Positions 39,116 to 50,614 of a DNA stretch of 64,000 nt are shown in pieces. Origin of the DNA: Oscheius onirici (lineage: Eukaryota; Nematoda; Chromadorea; Rhabditida; Rhabditidae). Under the pieces are notes generated by a model. That model worked only from the letters and a program-made list of their open reading frames with translations. It was not told the origin of the DNA and searched no databases. Location of the stretch: the NCBI GenBank assembly GCA_932521025.1, contig OW051471.1, positions 2,604,001-2,668,000 on the forward strand. The letters run 5' to 3'. The position numbers and the translations under genes are program-made. The number at the start of each line of letters is the position of its first letter. Positions within the stretch are counted from its first letter, which is position 1.

Positions 39116-40135
39116 TTTAGTAAACAAGGGTTCTAATTAGGAGAACCAGCTGGCTGTGAAGAAAGGCATGTTTTTCGTCTTCTGGGAAAATGAATAATTG
39201 GAAAACTGTTCGGCAAGAATCTTTTTATTTTATAAAGTAACCGAAGCTTTCGTTCCGGCATCCGTTTGCCCCCAAAACATTGGATACTCAGCTATCTACC
39301 TGAGTACTCCAATTTGCGCCACATTCTCAGCTTAGACATTTAAATAAAATTTGATTATGACTGAGTATCTAATGTTTGCGTACTACAGTCTGCTTGACAG
39401 GTGCAGTACAGCAACCCTTTTCTTTTTTCCTCGAGAGCCATTTACAGCAACTTACAACATAAAAGGATACTCAGCCAAGATACGCAGGCAACTTTTGTTT
39501 TTTTTGTGATCCATGGGTCTCGAAATGAATAGAAAAAAGATTACGGTATCGTTCTACCGAAATGACTCTCTTTAGTAACGCTCAGGCCGGGTTTATAAAC
39601 GGCTCAAACGGTTATAAATCATAGGAAGAAAAATATCAGAGAAAGAAAGAGGAAGGAGAGAGTTTGGAAAATGGGTCAGTATGAACCGAAGGAGAGCAAT
39701 TCTCGATCATCTTCTGGTCGTCCCGGAGGGCAATTATTGCACGCGGGAAGTTCTTCCCGAAGTATAGAGGTCAGAGATATTGTCTAGAGATTTTGGGGAC
39801 CTCTTCCGGTCTCAAAACAGAAAGTATTGGCAGAAAAGGACGAATAACTGATTATCAAATGAATTTGGATGTCTATTAGTCATAGCAATGGAACATAAAT
39901 TGAAAGTCGGAAAGATTTACAAACTTCGTTTCCCTTTTCTGCCAAGTTGAAAGCATTGAGAAAAAAGGAGTGCACCAATCAAATGAGTTTGAATGTCTAT
40001 TATAAAGTTATGTGAATGAAACATATCGGATACATGCAGCGAATTAGTTCAAGTATCAATTTGAGAATTTGCTTTACAAATTGTAAGCCTCGCCTATTCT
40101 CAGATCATTGCGACATTCACCTTTCCCAACTTTTA

Positions 40136-40386
40136 CATACCGTAAAAGCTCTAATAGAAGCCCACCCTCTTACGTTGAATACGCAATTACGTACTCACGT
40201 TTTTCAGGGTCAAGACCACATTTTCTGACTTTATGCTGTTCTGCAAAGTTGTAGAGGACGTCAGGGGATACAACTTTGCAGAACATCACAAAGTAAGAAA
40301 ATGTCGTTTTGACCCCAAAAAACGGGAGTATGTAATTGCGTATTTTACGTAAGGGGGTGGGCTTCTAGTAGAGCTTTTACGGTATG
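40136..40386. repeat. Foldback MITE
   Basis: Termini CATACCGTAAAAGCTCTAAT / AGAGCTTTTACGGTATG. The arms meet at CTGCAAAGTTGTAG / CTACAACTTTGCAG. The same central core recurs at 46580-46630 in a DUF268 intron. Confidence 0.85.
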
Positions 40387-41264
40387 TGTTGAAAAAATAC
40401 TTTCAAGAAACCAGTTTTGTACCTTTCAAAGGATTACTTTTTTCAGATGGTGTTGGAAAAGTACAAGCTTCGATCCCAAAAATAACCAACTAATGGAGGT
40501 AAAACTGAAGAAATTTTCACTAGGAGTATTCTTTTCACAATTTTTGTTTCAGTAAAAACATGATAGAAGTCGAGAGAAAGACTGACACTTGGGTTATGTA
40601 TCTCACACTGAAATAAAAAATGTTATTTTTTGTAAAGATCGACAAATTTATGGGACAGGACTACAGCTTTTTGAAAGTGTCACAAAGAGACGCAACTGTC
40701 AAGATTAGGTATTGTAATTCACAAGACTGACAAACAGGAAAATGAAGTAGCGAATCCCATACCTTGTCTCCAATTATTCGGGACGAAGGCCTATCAAAGT
40801 AACGAGGCTAACTGTATTAGATCGTCAGGCATAAAAAAGAATGGCCATTCAATGAGACGAAGATGCGCCAAACTCCTAGCATCAACTGTGTCATCTTGTC
40901 TTCTTTTTTTGCCGCAAAATTCTTTTGTCCGAAGACACAAGGTCAAACGAGGGTAATTTCTCGGCGCCTGCTGGGGGACTTTTGGAAAGAAGAGTATCAA
41001 AATAGGGAGAGAGAGGATCCGGGTCCAGAGCAGAGGCAAAGTGGCTCTCGAGAGGGTGCAAACACGCGATTTGAAAGCACAAATAGGATGGTATGGGGGA
41101 GTCTCACTGTCCCTCTGTCCGAAGCATACTGTCAGATTTCTAGACACCTCCTCTCCCAAATGAGAGGGAGCCTAATTGACACGGCTGGCGGAAGATGAGG
41201 CGGGAATAACATCCGGATCAAGAAGAGAGAGGGTGTCTGGTGGACAGACGGGAAGAAGATCCAC

Positions 41265-41640
41265 TTAAAATTGCTCCCAGGTCTTTGTGTGTGTCTGTCT
41301 GTCTGTCGGAAGCTTTTATTGGCAATCAAAATAGAGCAATTTGTGCGCACAATTAAGGGGAAAGGAGTTAGTGTAACAGGTTTAGACAAGGCAATTTGCA
41401 AGTGCGTGGACTTTGATTATTTTTTTACTGGGGGTAGATTCCAGACAGTAGAGAATCAAGTGCGGGTTAGGAATATCGGAAAGCGTTCAAGGGGGTTTCT
41501 ACTATACTTTAGCTCCAACAGAGGGGCATAGAGACAGAGGGACGGAGGGACAGAATGACAGAGAGACAGAGAGGGACTGGGGGATAGAGGGACTGAGAAA
41601 CAGAGAACCAGAGAGGGACAAAGGGACAAAACATCTTTTT
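41265..41640. repeat. R1-related repeat and purine-rich tract
   Basis: GCTCCCAGGTCTTTGTGTGT and AGTAGAGAATCAAGTGCGGG match 37190-37370. A GGGACAGA-type purine-rich run (41525-41630) follows. Confidence 0.7.
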
Positions 41641-42804
41641 TTGCATTTCTTCTTTTAAGTTTTAAACTTTTTGGAAAAACCAGTGTAGTATTGTAGTTCC
41701 TTTTAGTGTCTGTGAACCTAAAATGTGAACATTTTCTTTTTATTCTCTCCAAGATTCCCTTCACAAAATGTTTCAGGGACACTATGTAACAAGCGACGTT
41801 TTGTTAAATCAGGTATCTTCGTCGTTTTCGCTCCAGGAAACCTCGTCCAGCCATCTATTCAATCCGGAGATCATCAACTTCAAGATCCAGCGCTTTTGTG
41901 GTCTTATTCACGGGAACGAACGCAGTCTTCTTTGAACTGCTGACAAACGTCTGGGGTTTCATGGTCTTGATAATTCAGGGCACATCACCAACTGACTAAC
42001 AATAAGTTTGCCGTCCTTCTGTAACACTTTCTCTGAAACAACAATAAAAAACGCTTTCACTTTTCTGGAGGGAACTACCTTTTGGACATCAATGAACCTT
42101 TTCTGAAGCATGTACATTTCTGTGAGAGAAATCGTTGACGGTCGTCGTAAAAGGCTGGTTCTGTCTATCGAGCACAACAATAGTTTTGAGGAGAATTTTT
42201 ATTGTTTTCTTATTTTTTTATATCTTATAAAACGTATATATATTATAAAATCAAATCAGAAAAAATATGGGAGGACTTTCTCTTTGAACTGTCATTCAAC
42301 CCTAGTAGCTGTAAAACAGCCTGGACTGCCACATTCGAAATTTACAGCCATGTGTGCCCTTAGCAACCTGGAATAGCTCTCACGTAGAGACATTTTTAAG
42401 TCTTTTCTCTTTTCTGTCTTGATTTTCCGTTATTTTTTCAATCCGAGGCTACTTTCCCTTCATACCTCTTCCCCTTTTTCGCACACTACCGCAATACACG
42501 ACTTATGTGCTTTCGTTTATGAGCCAGCTATGTCTACATAGTTCATTATTCGTGAGAATCCGTCCACTTTTGTTGTCCACACCTGCATAATATTTTGATC
42601 TCTTTATGTTTCAGGCACTGATTATAATTGCGAAAGATCTCTTTTTGTGATCTTTGTAATCCCCTTTTTGTTGTCCAGACTCACCGCTTGTTTTAGACTT
42701 TCCCAGTTCATGCAGCTATCTTTCCCATGTCCTCTATTCAAAAACAACTGTTCGATTCCCCCCCCCCCCGCATCAGGAAGCTTTCTGAATATATTTCATT
42801 CTAG

Positions 42805-45800
42805 ATGAAACCAGTCTTCCGATTGCTCTTTGTCGCCTTCTGTATTGGAATTTTTCTCTTCCTGGCCAAAGACAATGCTGCACATCAAAATACTAGAACT
42901 ATTTCCCTAAACTCTCAAAATGAAGAAGAAGGAAAAGTTGTAGTGGAGGAAGAGTAATATTTTCTTGTTCTTAGAAAGGCAAGAATTCAGAACACCAATT
43001 CCGACGGAACGCGGGGACAAAACGTATGCCGAAATTGAGGAAATGATCTTCCGGCCGCTGGGATACAAAATGAGAGAAAAGACGGTCATTCCGGCTCTGG
43101 ATTATGTGGAGGAACCGAACTGCCCTGATGTAAGCCCCATTTTTATCGAATTGCAAATTGAAGAGAAGCCGCCTTTCAGCCGATTTTGCTCAAATTTGGA
43201 CAGGAGAAACTTGACATGATTACGCACACGCATTTTTTTTGTTTTTCGAAATTCGATTTTTTGACCGAGATATGAGTTTTTCAATTTTATAAAGGTCATA
43301 TCTCGGTCAAAAAATCGAGCTTCGAAAAACAAAAAAAAGCGTGTGCGTAATCATTTCAAGTTTCTCCTGTCAAAATTTGAGCAAAATCGGCTGAAAGGCG
43401 GCTTCTCTTCGTCTGCAGCCATGGCGCGCCCTCGCCTTGTCGCGCGCTTTTCTTACACAGTATTACTCATTGAAGACAACGTTTATCCGTTTTGGCATGT
43501 TCTGTGACTATTTAAATCAGATAACGAGCTTTCCAATCCATTTTGAAAAATTGAAAAAGGTTAAAAGATGACCGAGATATGATGAGTTGAAGTTGGGTCA
43601 AAATCGGAGTTGGCGAAACACATTTCTCAAGAATGGGTGAACGTCTTGGTCTGAAACTCTGGGCGGTAGTTGGCACCACCAATGGTCATCCGGCGCCAAT
43701 GGAATTAGATTGGTTCCTTTGCACAGGAAGGCTGGGATATAGATAGGTTCAAAACAGGACCTTGGTTCAAAACACTGCCAAAACTCGTAGATACCACCTA
43801 GGGGTCTGAATTTTTGACATGAAATAGCCCAAATGTAGAGGAAAACGGGGCATGTTGCCGATTTGCTATATCTTATACAGAAAAAATTGCATGGCCGAGA
43901 GGGTCATAATTTATTGCTCGCTATATGAAGTACTCAATAGTCTAATTTTGAATTCATGAGGTGAAATTAAAGAAAACAAGGTTGGCAACGCCCTTCCAGG
44001 GCTAAAGTAGAAATTCATGACTTCGCTCTGTCACGAAGCCCTTGTGCTGGTTTCTTTTTCATTCCTCCTTTGTTACTCTCCTCCAGTCACTCTCCCTGAC
44101 CTTTCAAAGAAACTACCAAAATTGGAACCCGCTTCCTCCCAAGCCTAATTTCAAAATGTAGGACCTGAACGGATCGGCCGGCCCGTTCCTAGCTTTAGTG
44201 AGTCTCAGTCCTACTGTCCCTTCTCCCCTTGTCACTCTGCTCCAGTCACCCAGACTCTCCAAAGAAACTACCAAGTCATAAGAACCCTTCACGCACTTGC
44301 TTTTCCTGTCGCGACTTGTTAAAAATTAATTTGAGCACAAAAATTTGACGTAGTACCCACCCCCCCCCCTTGTCGTGGTCCGCGAGCTGTGAATGATGAA
44401 AGAATCATTTCGCATTTCATGGTGAACATCTTTTGATGAGCTTCGTGACCAATTCGATAACTTCCCGTATAGCAATGAAAAATCTTCTAGCATCTATAAC
44501 ATTTTTGTCTCTTTTTTTAATCAATCTTTATCAACGCCTGTAGTTCCGGCTGTACAAGTAGTTTTAGTGAAACAAACAAAAATTGAAAAAAGTGGCTGGA
44601 TAGTAGACTTTTGAAGTTTTTTTCTCTACTAACAATAAGAAAATTTCGGGCTCATTTCGTCAAAAAGAAAACCATAATTTTGAAGCTAATTTAGCCGATC
44701 TCTATGAAATTTTTTGTTTCATACCTCAACAAAGTCTGATGAACAGATTCTGCAACGTTCTATAGAACTGTACGGTCATTCTTTCTGTTTCACGATGACC
44801 TCATACAAATTTCCGTTTTTGAGGGATTGGTTTTGGGAGGACAAGCTTTGCGAAAACATCTTGAACAAAAAAGTAGATTCTCCGGGCAATGTGACAGACA
44901 TGAAAACTTTCTAAGAGTGTCTCTTCAGAATTTCCAGTTTCAGGTCTTCAAAAGCTGGCTAGAACGAAGCGAAACACAAAATGAATCTGGACAACCTCCT
45001 GTTCACATTCCTCCCACCCTCTTGGCCAATTACACGCTTTTTGGCTACACCCACGTTATAAAGGTATCCATCCAAACAAAATTGTTACATAAAAAAGTTT
45101 AGGCTTATATGGACGACCGTTCGGGAACAAAAAAGGCAATTTGGACAAGACAAATGATCGACGCAATGGTTCACAATAATGTTAGCAGAATGGAGAATTA
45201 TGCGGGAGAAGGACGTTAGTTTTTTTGGTTTCCAAAATAGATTGTAATGGGGTAGCGCAGTTTACTAGGAAGACATCGTCGTGTCAAAAAAACTATTTGA
45301 AGAACAATAGAAAGAGTTTGGCTTCAACAAACACTTTTATAGCTTTTACCAAATCTTCATCTTGAGTACTTCTCGATACGAAAAAAAAATAAAATGGCTT
45401 GCCCGCGCGTACACAATATCACGTCAAAAAATACGTAAAGCGAAGGTTTGGCACGCGCTATAGTAAATATGTTTTTGCAGATACTTGTTGCAGGCGTGTT
45501 CTCTTTATAAAAAAAAGAAGAAATCGTATTTTTGATACAAAATGTTTTGGAAAGAAAAGTTTTATAAAACTTCCTTATGTTAGCCTTCATTTCGTGAACG
45601 TTTCCATGATCGAGCAAGTTTGTGCTTTGTACACTTGCTTACATTGATAGCAACTACGGAAAAGTCAGGCAAAAACCAATGTATGGAAAAACAAGGTCAA
45701 ATCTTTATGTTCCAGCAAATGTTCTTATCTAGTACATATCACCTTAGTTACTTTTGCTATCTTTGACTTCTGATTGCACCCCAAGCACTCAACTAAAAAA

Positions 45801-47142
45801 CTGAATCTCGTTTGATTCTCGAGAATATTGAAGAGAACAAATTGCATCCTAAAGTATTTTTCATGTTTCTTCAAAACCTGTTATCTACGTCTTCTTGACT
45901 TGGCACTAATGTTATCTCAACGATAGGAGAAAAAGTTTCTTCCTTTTTTCTAATGCACTTTTCGTTTGTTCCGGAATTCTGCGGGAAACCTAGAGCTTCC
46001 ACATAGTTCAAATGAAAAAAAAACTGATTCATCGGTTCTTTGTAATTAAATCTTTTGTAGTTCACTACTACCGTCAATTCCGTCACTGCACAAACACGCA
46101 CGCAAACAAAAACACTTGTTATTTGACAGAATAACAGTATAGTCGTATTTTCCAGGAGGTGTCTACCACGCCATGAAAAGCTTCTCCACAGAAATCGCTG
46201 ACAAGAAGGGCATAGTTATCGGCTCCCTGTCTCCGTGGGTCGAGTCTTTCCCTCTTCGTCTCGGAGCAGCTCATGTGACTACAATCGAATACATGAAGAT
46301 TGAGGTTCAGGACTATCCTACTCTCGACTACCAGCATCCAGTTCAGTTAGCAAAGGATCACTTGAAGTGAGTATGGGTTGTTTGAAAAGGAAAAATCTGA
46401 TGCTTAGCTAAGATAATCGGCTAGAAGTTGTATTTGACTGCGTATCTTGGCTGAGTATCCCATGTTTTGTGAATGATTTTGAAAAGCAAGTCTCACGGCG
46501 AAGGAAGCGGTTATTCTATGCGCACATACAATTTCATAAATGTCATTTTTCGAGTCAAAAACAACATTTTCCAGCTTTTTGATGTTCTACAAAGTTGTAG
46601 AGCAGATCAAGGGCTACAACTTTGCAGAACATCAGAGAGTTTCAAAATGTCGTCTGGGAACTGAAAAGGCAGCGTGCTTTTCAAAAAGAGGGGTCTATTA
46701 CAGTTTTTACGCGGAACAAACAGTAGCCAGAAAATGACTTTCAGACACATTAAGGCCTACGACTGGGCTGCCAGTTTCTCGTCTATCGAACACAGTGGCC
46801 TCGGTCGTTTTGGAGACGCTCTGGACCCCTTCGGGGACCTGAAAGAATCTCTAAAAACTTACTGTATGCTCAAAAAAGGCGGTCTCTTCTTTATTGGGTT
46901 CCCGTTCGGCTACGATGCCCTTCATTGGAATCTGCACAGAATTTACGGCAGGATCAGGATGGCTCTGATGTCTTCCGGTACTTTGTCATGAGAAAGTGAG
47001 AAAATCCCAAAGAAATTTAGGCTTTGACATCATCGACAAGTACTACATGGACGACAAGGTGCCAATCAGGGCAGAGGATTTTGCAAAGACAGATAAAGAA
47101 GGAGGCCACAAACAGTTTGTGCTCGTACTGAGAAAACGTTAA
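42805..47142 (+). CDS. DUF268 protein (Caenorhabditis-specific family), membrane-anchored
   Basis: Seven exons: 42805-42953, 42991-43129, 44944-45063, 45103-45214, 46156-46366, 46745-46977 and 47021-47142. They give 361 residues in consistent phases. The ATG follows TTCTAG directly. The N-terminus has a single hydrophobic anchor (LLFVAFCIGIFLFLA), suggesting a type II Golgi/ER membrane protein. The family core is clear: VIGSLSPWVESFPLRLGAAHVTTIEY, DWAASFSSIEHSGLGRFGD, LDPFGD and HRIYGRIRMALM, ending FVLVLRKR. The GS...GA..V.T.EY stretch resembles a SAM-binding Rossmann motif, so a methyltransferase-like fold is plausible, but the family's function is not known to me. Intron 1 is only 37 bp; intron 2 (1.8 kb) contains a foldback and a copy of the R1 repeat. 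AATAAA occurs at 47182. Confidence 0.9.
43150..43412. repeat. Foldback repeat in DUF268 intron 2
   Basis: AAGAGAAGCCGCCTTTCAGC at the left end is inverted at the right (GCTGAAAGGCGGCTTCTCTT). The arms include ATGATTACGCACACGC and TTTTTTGACCGAGATATGA. Confidence 0.82.
43975..44345. repeat. R1 dispersed repeat copy
   Basis: Same orientation as 331-750: AAGGTTGGCAACGCCCTTCC ... AGTCACTCTCCCTGACC ... TCGCGACTTGTTAAAAATTA. It lies in intron 2 of the DUF268 gene. Confidence 0.8.
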
Positions 47143-47181
47143 CTTTTTTTCTTGTTTGTATATTGTTTTTTTGTGTGAGCG

Positions 47182-47212
47182 AATAAACGGGAAAATTTCT
47201 GCTTTGTTTCAG
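47182..47212 (+). promoter_or_regulatory. Operon-type junction: poly(A) signal and trans-splice acceptor
   Basis: AATAAA of the DUF268 gene (47182-47187) is followed 24 bp later by TTTGTTTCAG (AG at 47211-47212), the nearest acceptor upstream of the next gene's ATG. There is almost no intercistronic spacer, as in SL1-type nematode operons. A minimal start-stop codon pair ATGTAG occurs at about 47251, inside the leader of the second gene. Confidence 0.45.
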
Positions 47213-47279
47213 AAATTCTGTAGAAGAAGGGCTGGAGTCACTCTGTAGTTGATGTAGAAAGAGGTCTTTGTTCCATACC

Positions 47280-49984
47280 ATGATGAGTCTTCCACAAGCT
47301 CCAATTCTTGATCTAGACGCGAGCCATCCCATCTATCAGCTCCTGGCTGACTCAACATCAGAAGCATCGAGTTTGGTCTGTGGGTTGAGAGGTTCTGGGA
47401 GCACGATTGGTCGTCTCTGGACAGAGGTTGCTTCGCAGAAATTGAGAAAACAAAAGTGGTAAAAATGGTTCAATGATTACTCATACGAAGGCAACGAAAC
47501 TTCTCATCAGTATTGTCGTTGTCCCCCGCACGTTTACAATGACCGCAATCAGCTTTCAGATTATTTTTGTTTCACGAAATATTTATAAGCAATCCAAAGT
47601 TCTATGCAAAAAATTTCATTCATCAGCGATTAGATTTCTGCCCCTTTTCTTCTCGTAAAATCGTGGGATTGTCGTGAACGATTGCTGTTTCAGAGCAGGT
47701 ATATCTGCCTTTCTAGACCAGAAGTCCGTTTTTTTCCACGAAAATGATAACATTCTTTCAATTGACAGGTGCTCCTATCAGGGTCAAGGAACAGTCCCCA
47801 TGATTTTTCTACCTTTCATTCTTTTACCAGTTTTTGGAGCTTCAAATTATTGCGACAAGCTTATAGAGGTAAGTAAGAAATATACAAAAAAAGGACAAAA
47901 ATTGAGGTCCCAAGAGAAAAACTAGACCTGCCTGAAGAATACGTTCATCTTGGACTCCCGTGGATCAGACACAAACATGCAAGAGTTTACGAGTCAGAAG
48001 AGCTGACGGACGCGTGGAAAGTGGTGGAGAAACATAGAGTTCGAGGCCTAAATGAGACGGGAAGTTATAGTTTATTTTGGCTCCCACAAATTATTTGTTT
48101 CAGATACTGCTTACTCCCAAGAACAGTAAAAAAATATCGGTGTTGCCTGCAAAAAAATGTCCAACTTTTTTCGTCCCATCATGATTATACTTGGGCAGCC
48201 GAGCCTGTTTTTGACCCTCGAGCCGGCTCTGGTAAAAAATCAGGCTCGGCTCGACTAAGCCTTTCGAGCCGGGTCGAAAAAAGCTCGAGCCTAAAAATTT
48301 CGGCTCGTGCTCAAGTATAATCATGATCAGTAAACATTTTGCGCATAACTATTAGAATCTTCCTTGAAACTTTGTTAGTACCAAAACTATGTATACAAAA
48401 AACTACTTTGAAAACACACTAATGCAACCTTCTCAGTTTCGTCAACTAGCCGACTTCCTTGAGTCCAAAGGCTGTCTCTGGTTTGCCTGGGGAGGTTCAG
48501 TTCGAGACCTTCTTCTTGGGAAGAAACCTTCGGATATCGACGCAGCCATTACATGTAATCCTCATCGTCTGAAAAGAGTCTGTAATGGGCATTTTGGAGA
48601 GTTTGTGTGATACTTTTCTAGAAACCTGGATTTTCAGGGACAAGTGTATCCGTCCTAATCCGAACAGTCAGAAACTCACTATTGGAGGAGAGGAGCCAGT
48701 CAGGTGAGTACTGTCACTTTGTCTCTTACTGTCCCCACTCCCATTTCCAGTCCAGATACTGTAGACCCAGTCGACTTATGCCACTGGAACGCAACTTTCC
48801 AAGTCTATGCAAGTCACTGGGAGTTCTCCTTGAACACACTGAGCCTCTGGGTTGATAAGAGACAGGAAAAGGTCTATTTGATTGACGTGACGGGGTTTGG
48901 ACTGGAAGACGTGTGCAATAGGAGATTCCGAATCCCTGCCAAAAAGGAACACTGGGAGGAATGGAGCCGTGATGACTCGACTGTCCTCAAACTTCTGCGG
49001 TTTGTAGTTTTTCCTCTATAATAGATCTTCGGGACTGTTAAGTATTCCGCATAGTCACACTATAAAGCATGTGGGTGAAACAAAACTTGGTCACGAACTC
49101 AAACGTTAAGAAACTTTTGTTTTTGAAACGTAAAGTTATCCACTGTTCTTGAACAAAGAACAGATTTTCGGAGCGAACATTTTTTTTTGTTTCAATTATT
49201 GCCGAACACGATAGAAATGTCCGGTTAGCAATTTAGAGTGGTGTTACATTTTCCTATTCGTCAGTTCAGATTTTGAAGCGGAGAAAAGTGACTTGGAAAG
49301 TGATCTTGATAATAGTACTTTCGCCGGAAGTGACGGTATTCATATCAAGCTTGAAACAATAGTGTCAATAAAAACGAATAGATTTTCTTTCCTTACTTGG
49401 GGGACGAGTGCAATGAGAGAATCCAGAGTCTCAAAGCCTTTCAACTGAAACAAATGTTTTGCTTTCGAGGTATAGATTTCCATGTTTGAAAATGTTCCAC
49501 CAAAATTGTAGTACTACTTTGGGAAAGAAAGTAGTACTTGAAATCGTCATCCAGATCAAACTAGTATTTTGTCGTATAATTCTTTTTTCAACGCTGATTT
49601 CGACATCAAATCACGTTCTATACCAGCTGTTTTTCGAAACCATGCCGAAAAAAAAATCCAATTTTCAGATTCTGGAAGCTCCGTCTCCGCGGCTTCTCTC
49701 CTCTAAACACCGAAGAAATTGACTTTGTCGTCAAAGAGACCATGACCCGTTTTGACGCCGAACGTTTCCGTTTCTTCTTCTGCCACAAGATTTTGGAAGG
49801 ATACGAACATGGGGACAACTGTACCGTCTATTCTTTCGAGAAAAAAGTCGTGGAAAAATTCGCTGATATAGTTTCAAAAGATTTTGGAAGCGACTTCTAC
49901 ACGAAGACTTTGAGACCGTTGATTCAGGAAACCTTGGGAAAATCCAATGTTGAGAAGAGTCAGATTGTAAATTTGAGCCTCTGA
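47280..49984 (+). CDS. Protein with divergent CCA-adding/poly(A)-polymerase head nucleotidyltransferase core
   Basis: Eight exons: 47280-47458, 47769-47868, 47907-48063, 48104-48125 (22-nt microexon), 48379-48600, 48638-48703, 48751-48999 and 49669-49984. They give 436 residues with every phase agreeing. Residues about 169-345 match the class-II nucleotidyltransferase layout. The GG-x-VRD loop (WGGSVRDLLLG, ~191-196) is followed by the metal-binding DID (205-207), then the DxxGxxxLED..NRRFRI stretch and a DDSTVLKLLRFWKLRLRGF helix. Motif B, normally RRDFTINAL, reads HWEFSLNTL (271-279), so the NTP-contacting Arg/Asp are lost. The first ~150 residues include a hydrophobic patch and are of unknown type. 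It is probably the second gene of an operon behind the DUF268 gene. It could be a pseudoenzyme or an enzyme with changed specificity. The exon 3 acceptor (ATTGAG) is atypical. AATAAA lies just after the stop. Confidence 0.76.
48184..48321. mobile_element. CGAGCC palindromic MITE, CATG target duplication
   Basis: Ends ATTATACTTGGGC / GCTCAAGTATAAT form terminal inverted repeats, and the interior repeats CGAGCC/GGCTCG in both orientations. It is flanked by CATG on both sides (48180-48183, 48322-48325). It lies in an intron of the nucleotidyltransferase-like gene. Confidence 0.72.
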
Positions 49985-50614
49985 AAAGTAGACGAAAATA
50001 AATATTGTTTTTGAGCGGGAAAGGACAGCGGAGTGACCCCTCCGACAATGTAAACAAGGACGGGAAATCGATTTTTAGCTTGATAGCCTTGCCGAAATCA
50101 ACCAGTACTGGCGGGGCTACCATCTTTTTTTAGTTTTCTTCGATTTTATGACAAAATTCTGTGGCTTTTTCCTTTGTCTTATTGATCATTTGAAACACAA
50201 AAGTTATTTTTACAAATGCAAGAATGGTTGGTCTTGAAGGCACATACAGTGCTTTCAAAAACTCCGACTTTGCATGAAATTTTTTTTATCAAGTAGAACA
50301 GTTTTTGGATCATCATTTTTAAATTTTCTTCATTTTCTTGACAAACTTCATCGTTTTTTCACAAATTTTGTCAAAAAAGCTTTATGTTCAATGTATGATT
50401 TGTTAGAAACATAAAAAGCTCATTTCTGCGAGCTCAGTGAAAATTGAATTGAACGAGGAGCGTTTTCTCTACGTTCTCGAGCCTGATTGACATTATTTAC
50501 CGCCATTCTTTTTATGATTTTGTCTATTTCGAGAAATAATAAGCCATCACTCGAACAAACCTTCTTCTATCCCAAAGCTGAAACCCGAAACAATCCGATC
50601 GTTTTTCAGTTTGA
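49985..50614. other. Intergenic, poly(A) signal then AT-rich spacer
   Basis: An AATAAA of the upstream gene occurs at about 49999. The remainder to the DXO-like gene's acceptor at about 50609 is AT-rich, with no gene or repeat I recognise. Confidence 0.5.

Larger units (their letters stand above)
30891..42804. other. 12 kb gene-poor stretch
   Basis: Apart from the repeats listed, I find no stretch where ORF, splice signals and frame agree. The longer open frames (for example 34393-34839, 33293-33709) lack an ATG or splice partners. The first kilobase may carry regulatory DNA of the ZP gene, but no motif can be named. Confidence 0.5.

Noticed and set aside
41770..41937. 56-codon ATG frame preceded by TTTCAG
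   Set aside because: Codon use looks plausible, but there is no second exon, no poly(A) signal nearby and no known motif; too short to call.
41959..42180. Minus-strand frame with an apparent 46 bp intron
   Set aside because: Removing the putative intron breaks the frame, while leaving it in keeps the frame open; evidence is contradictory.
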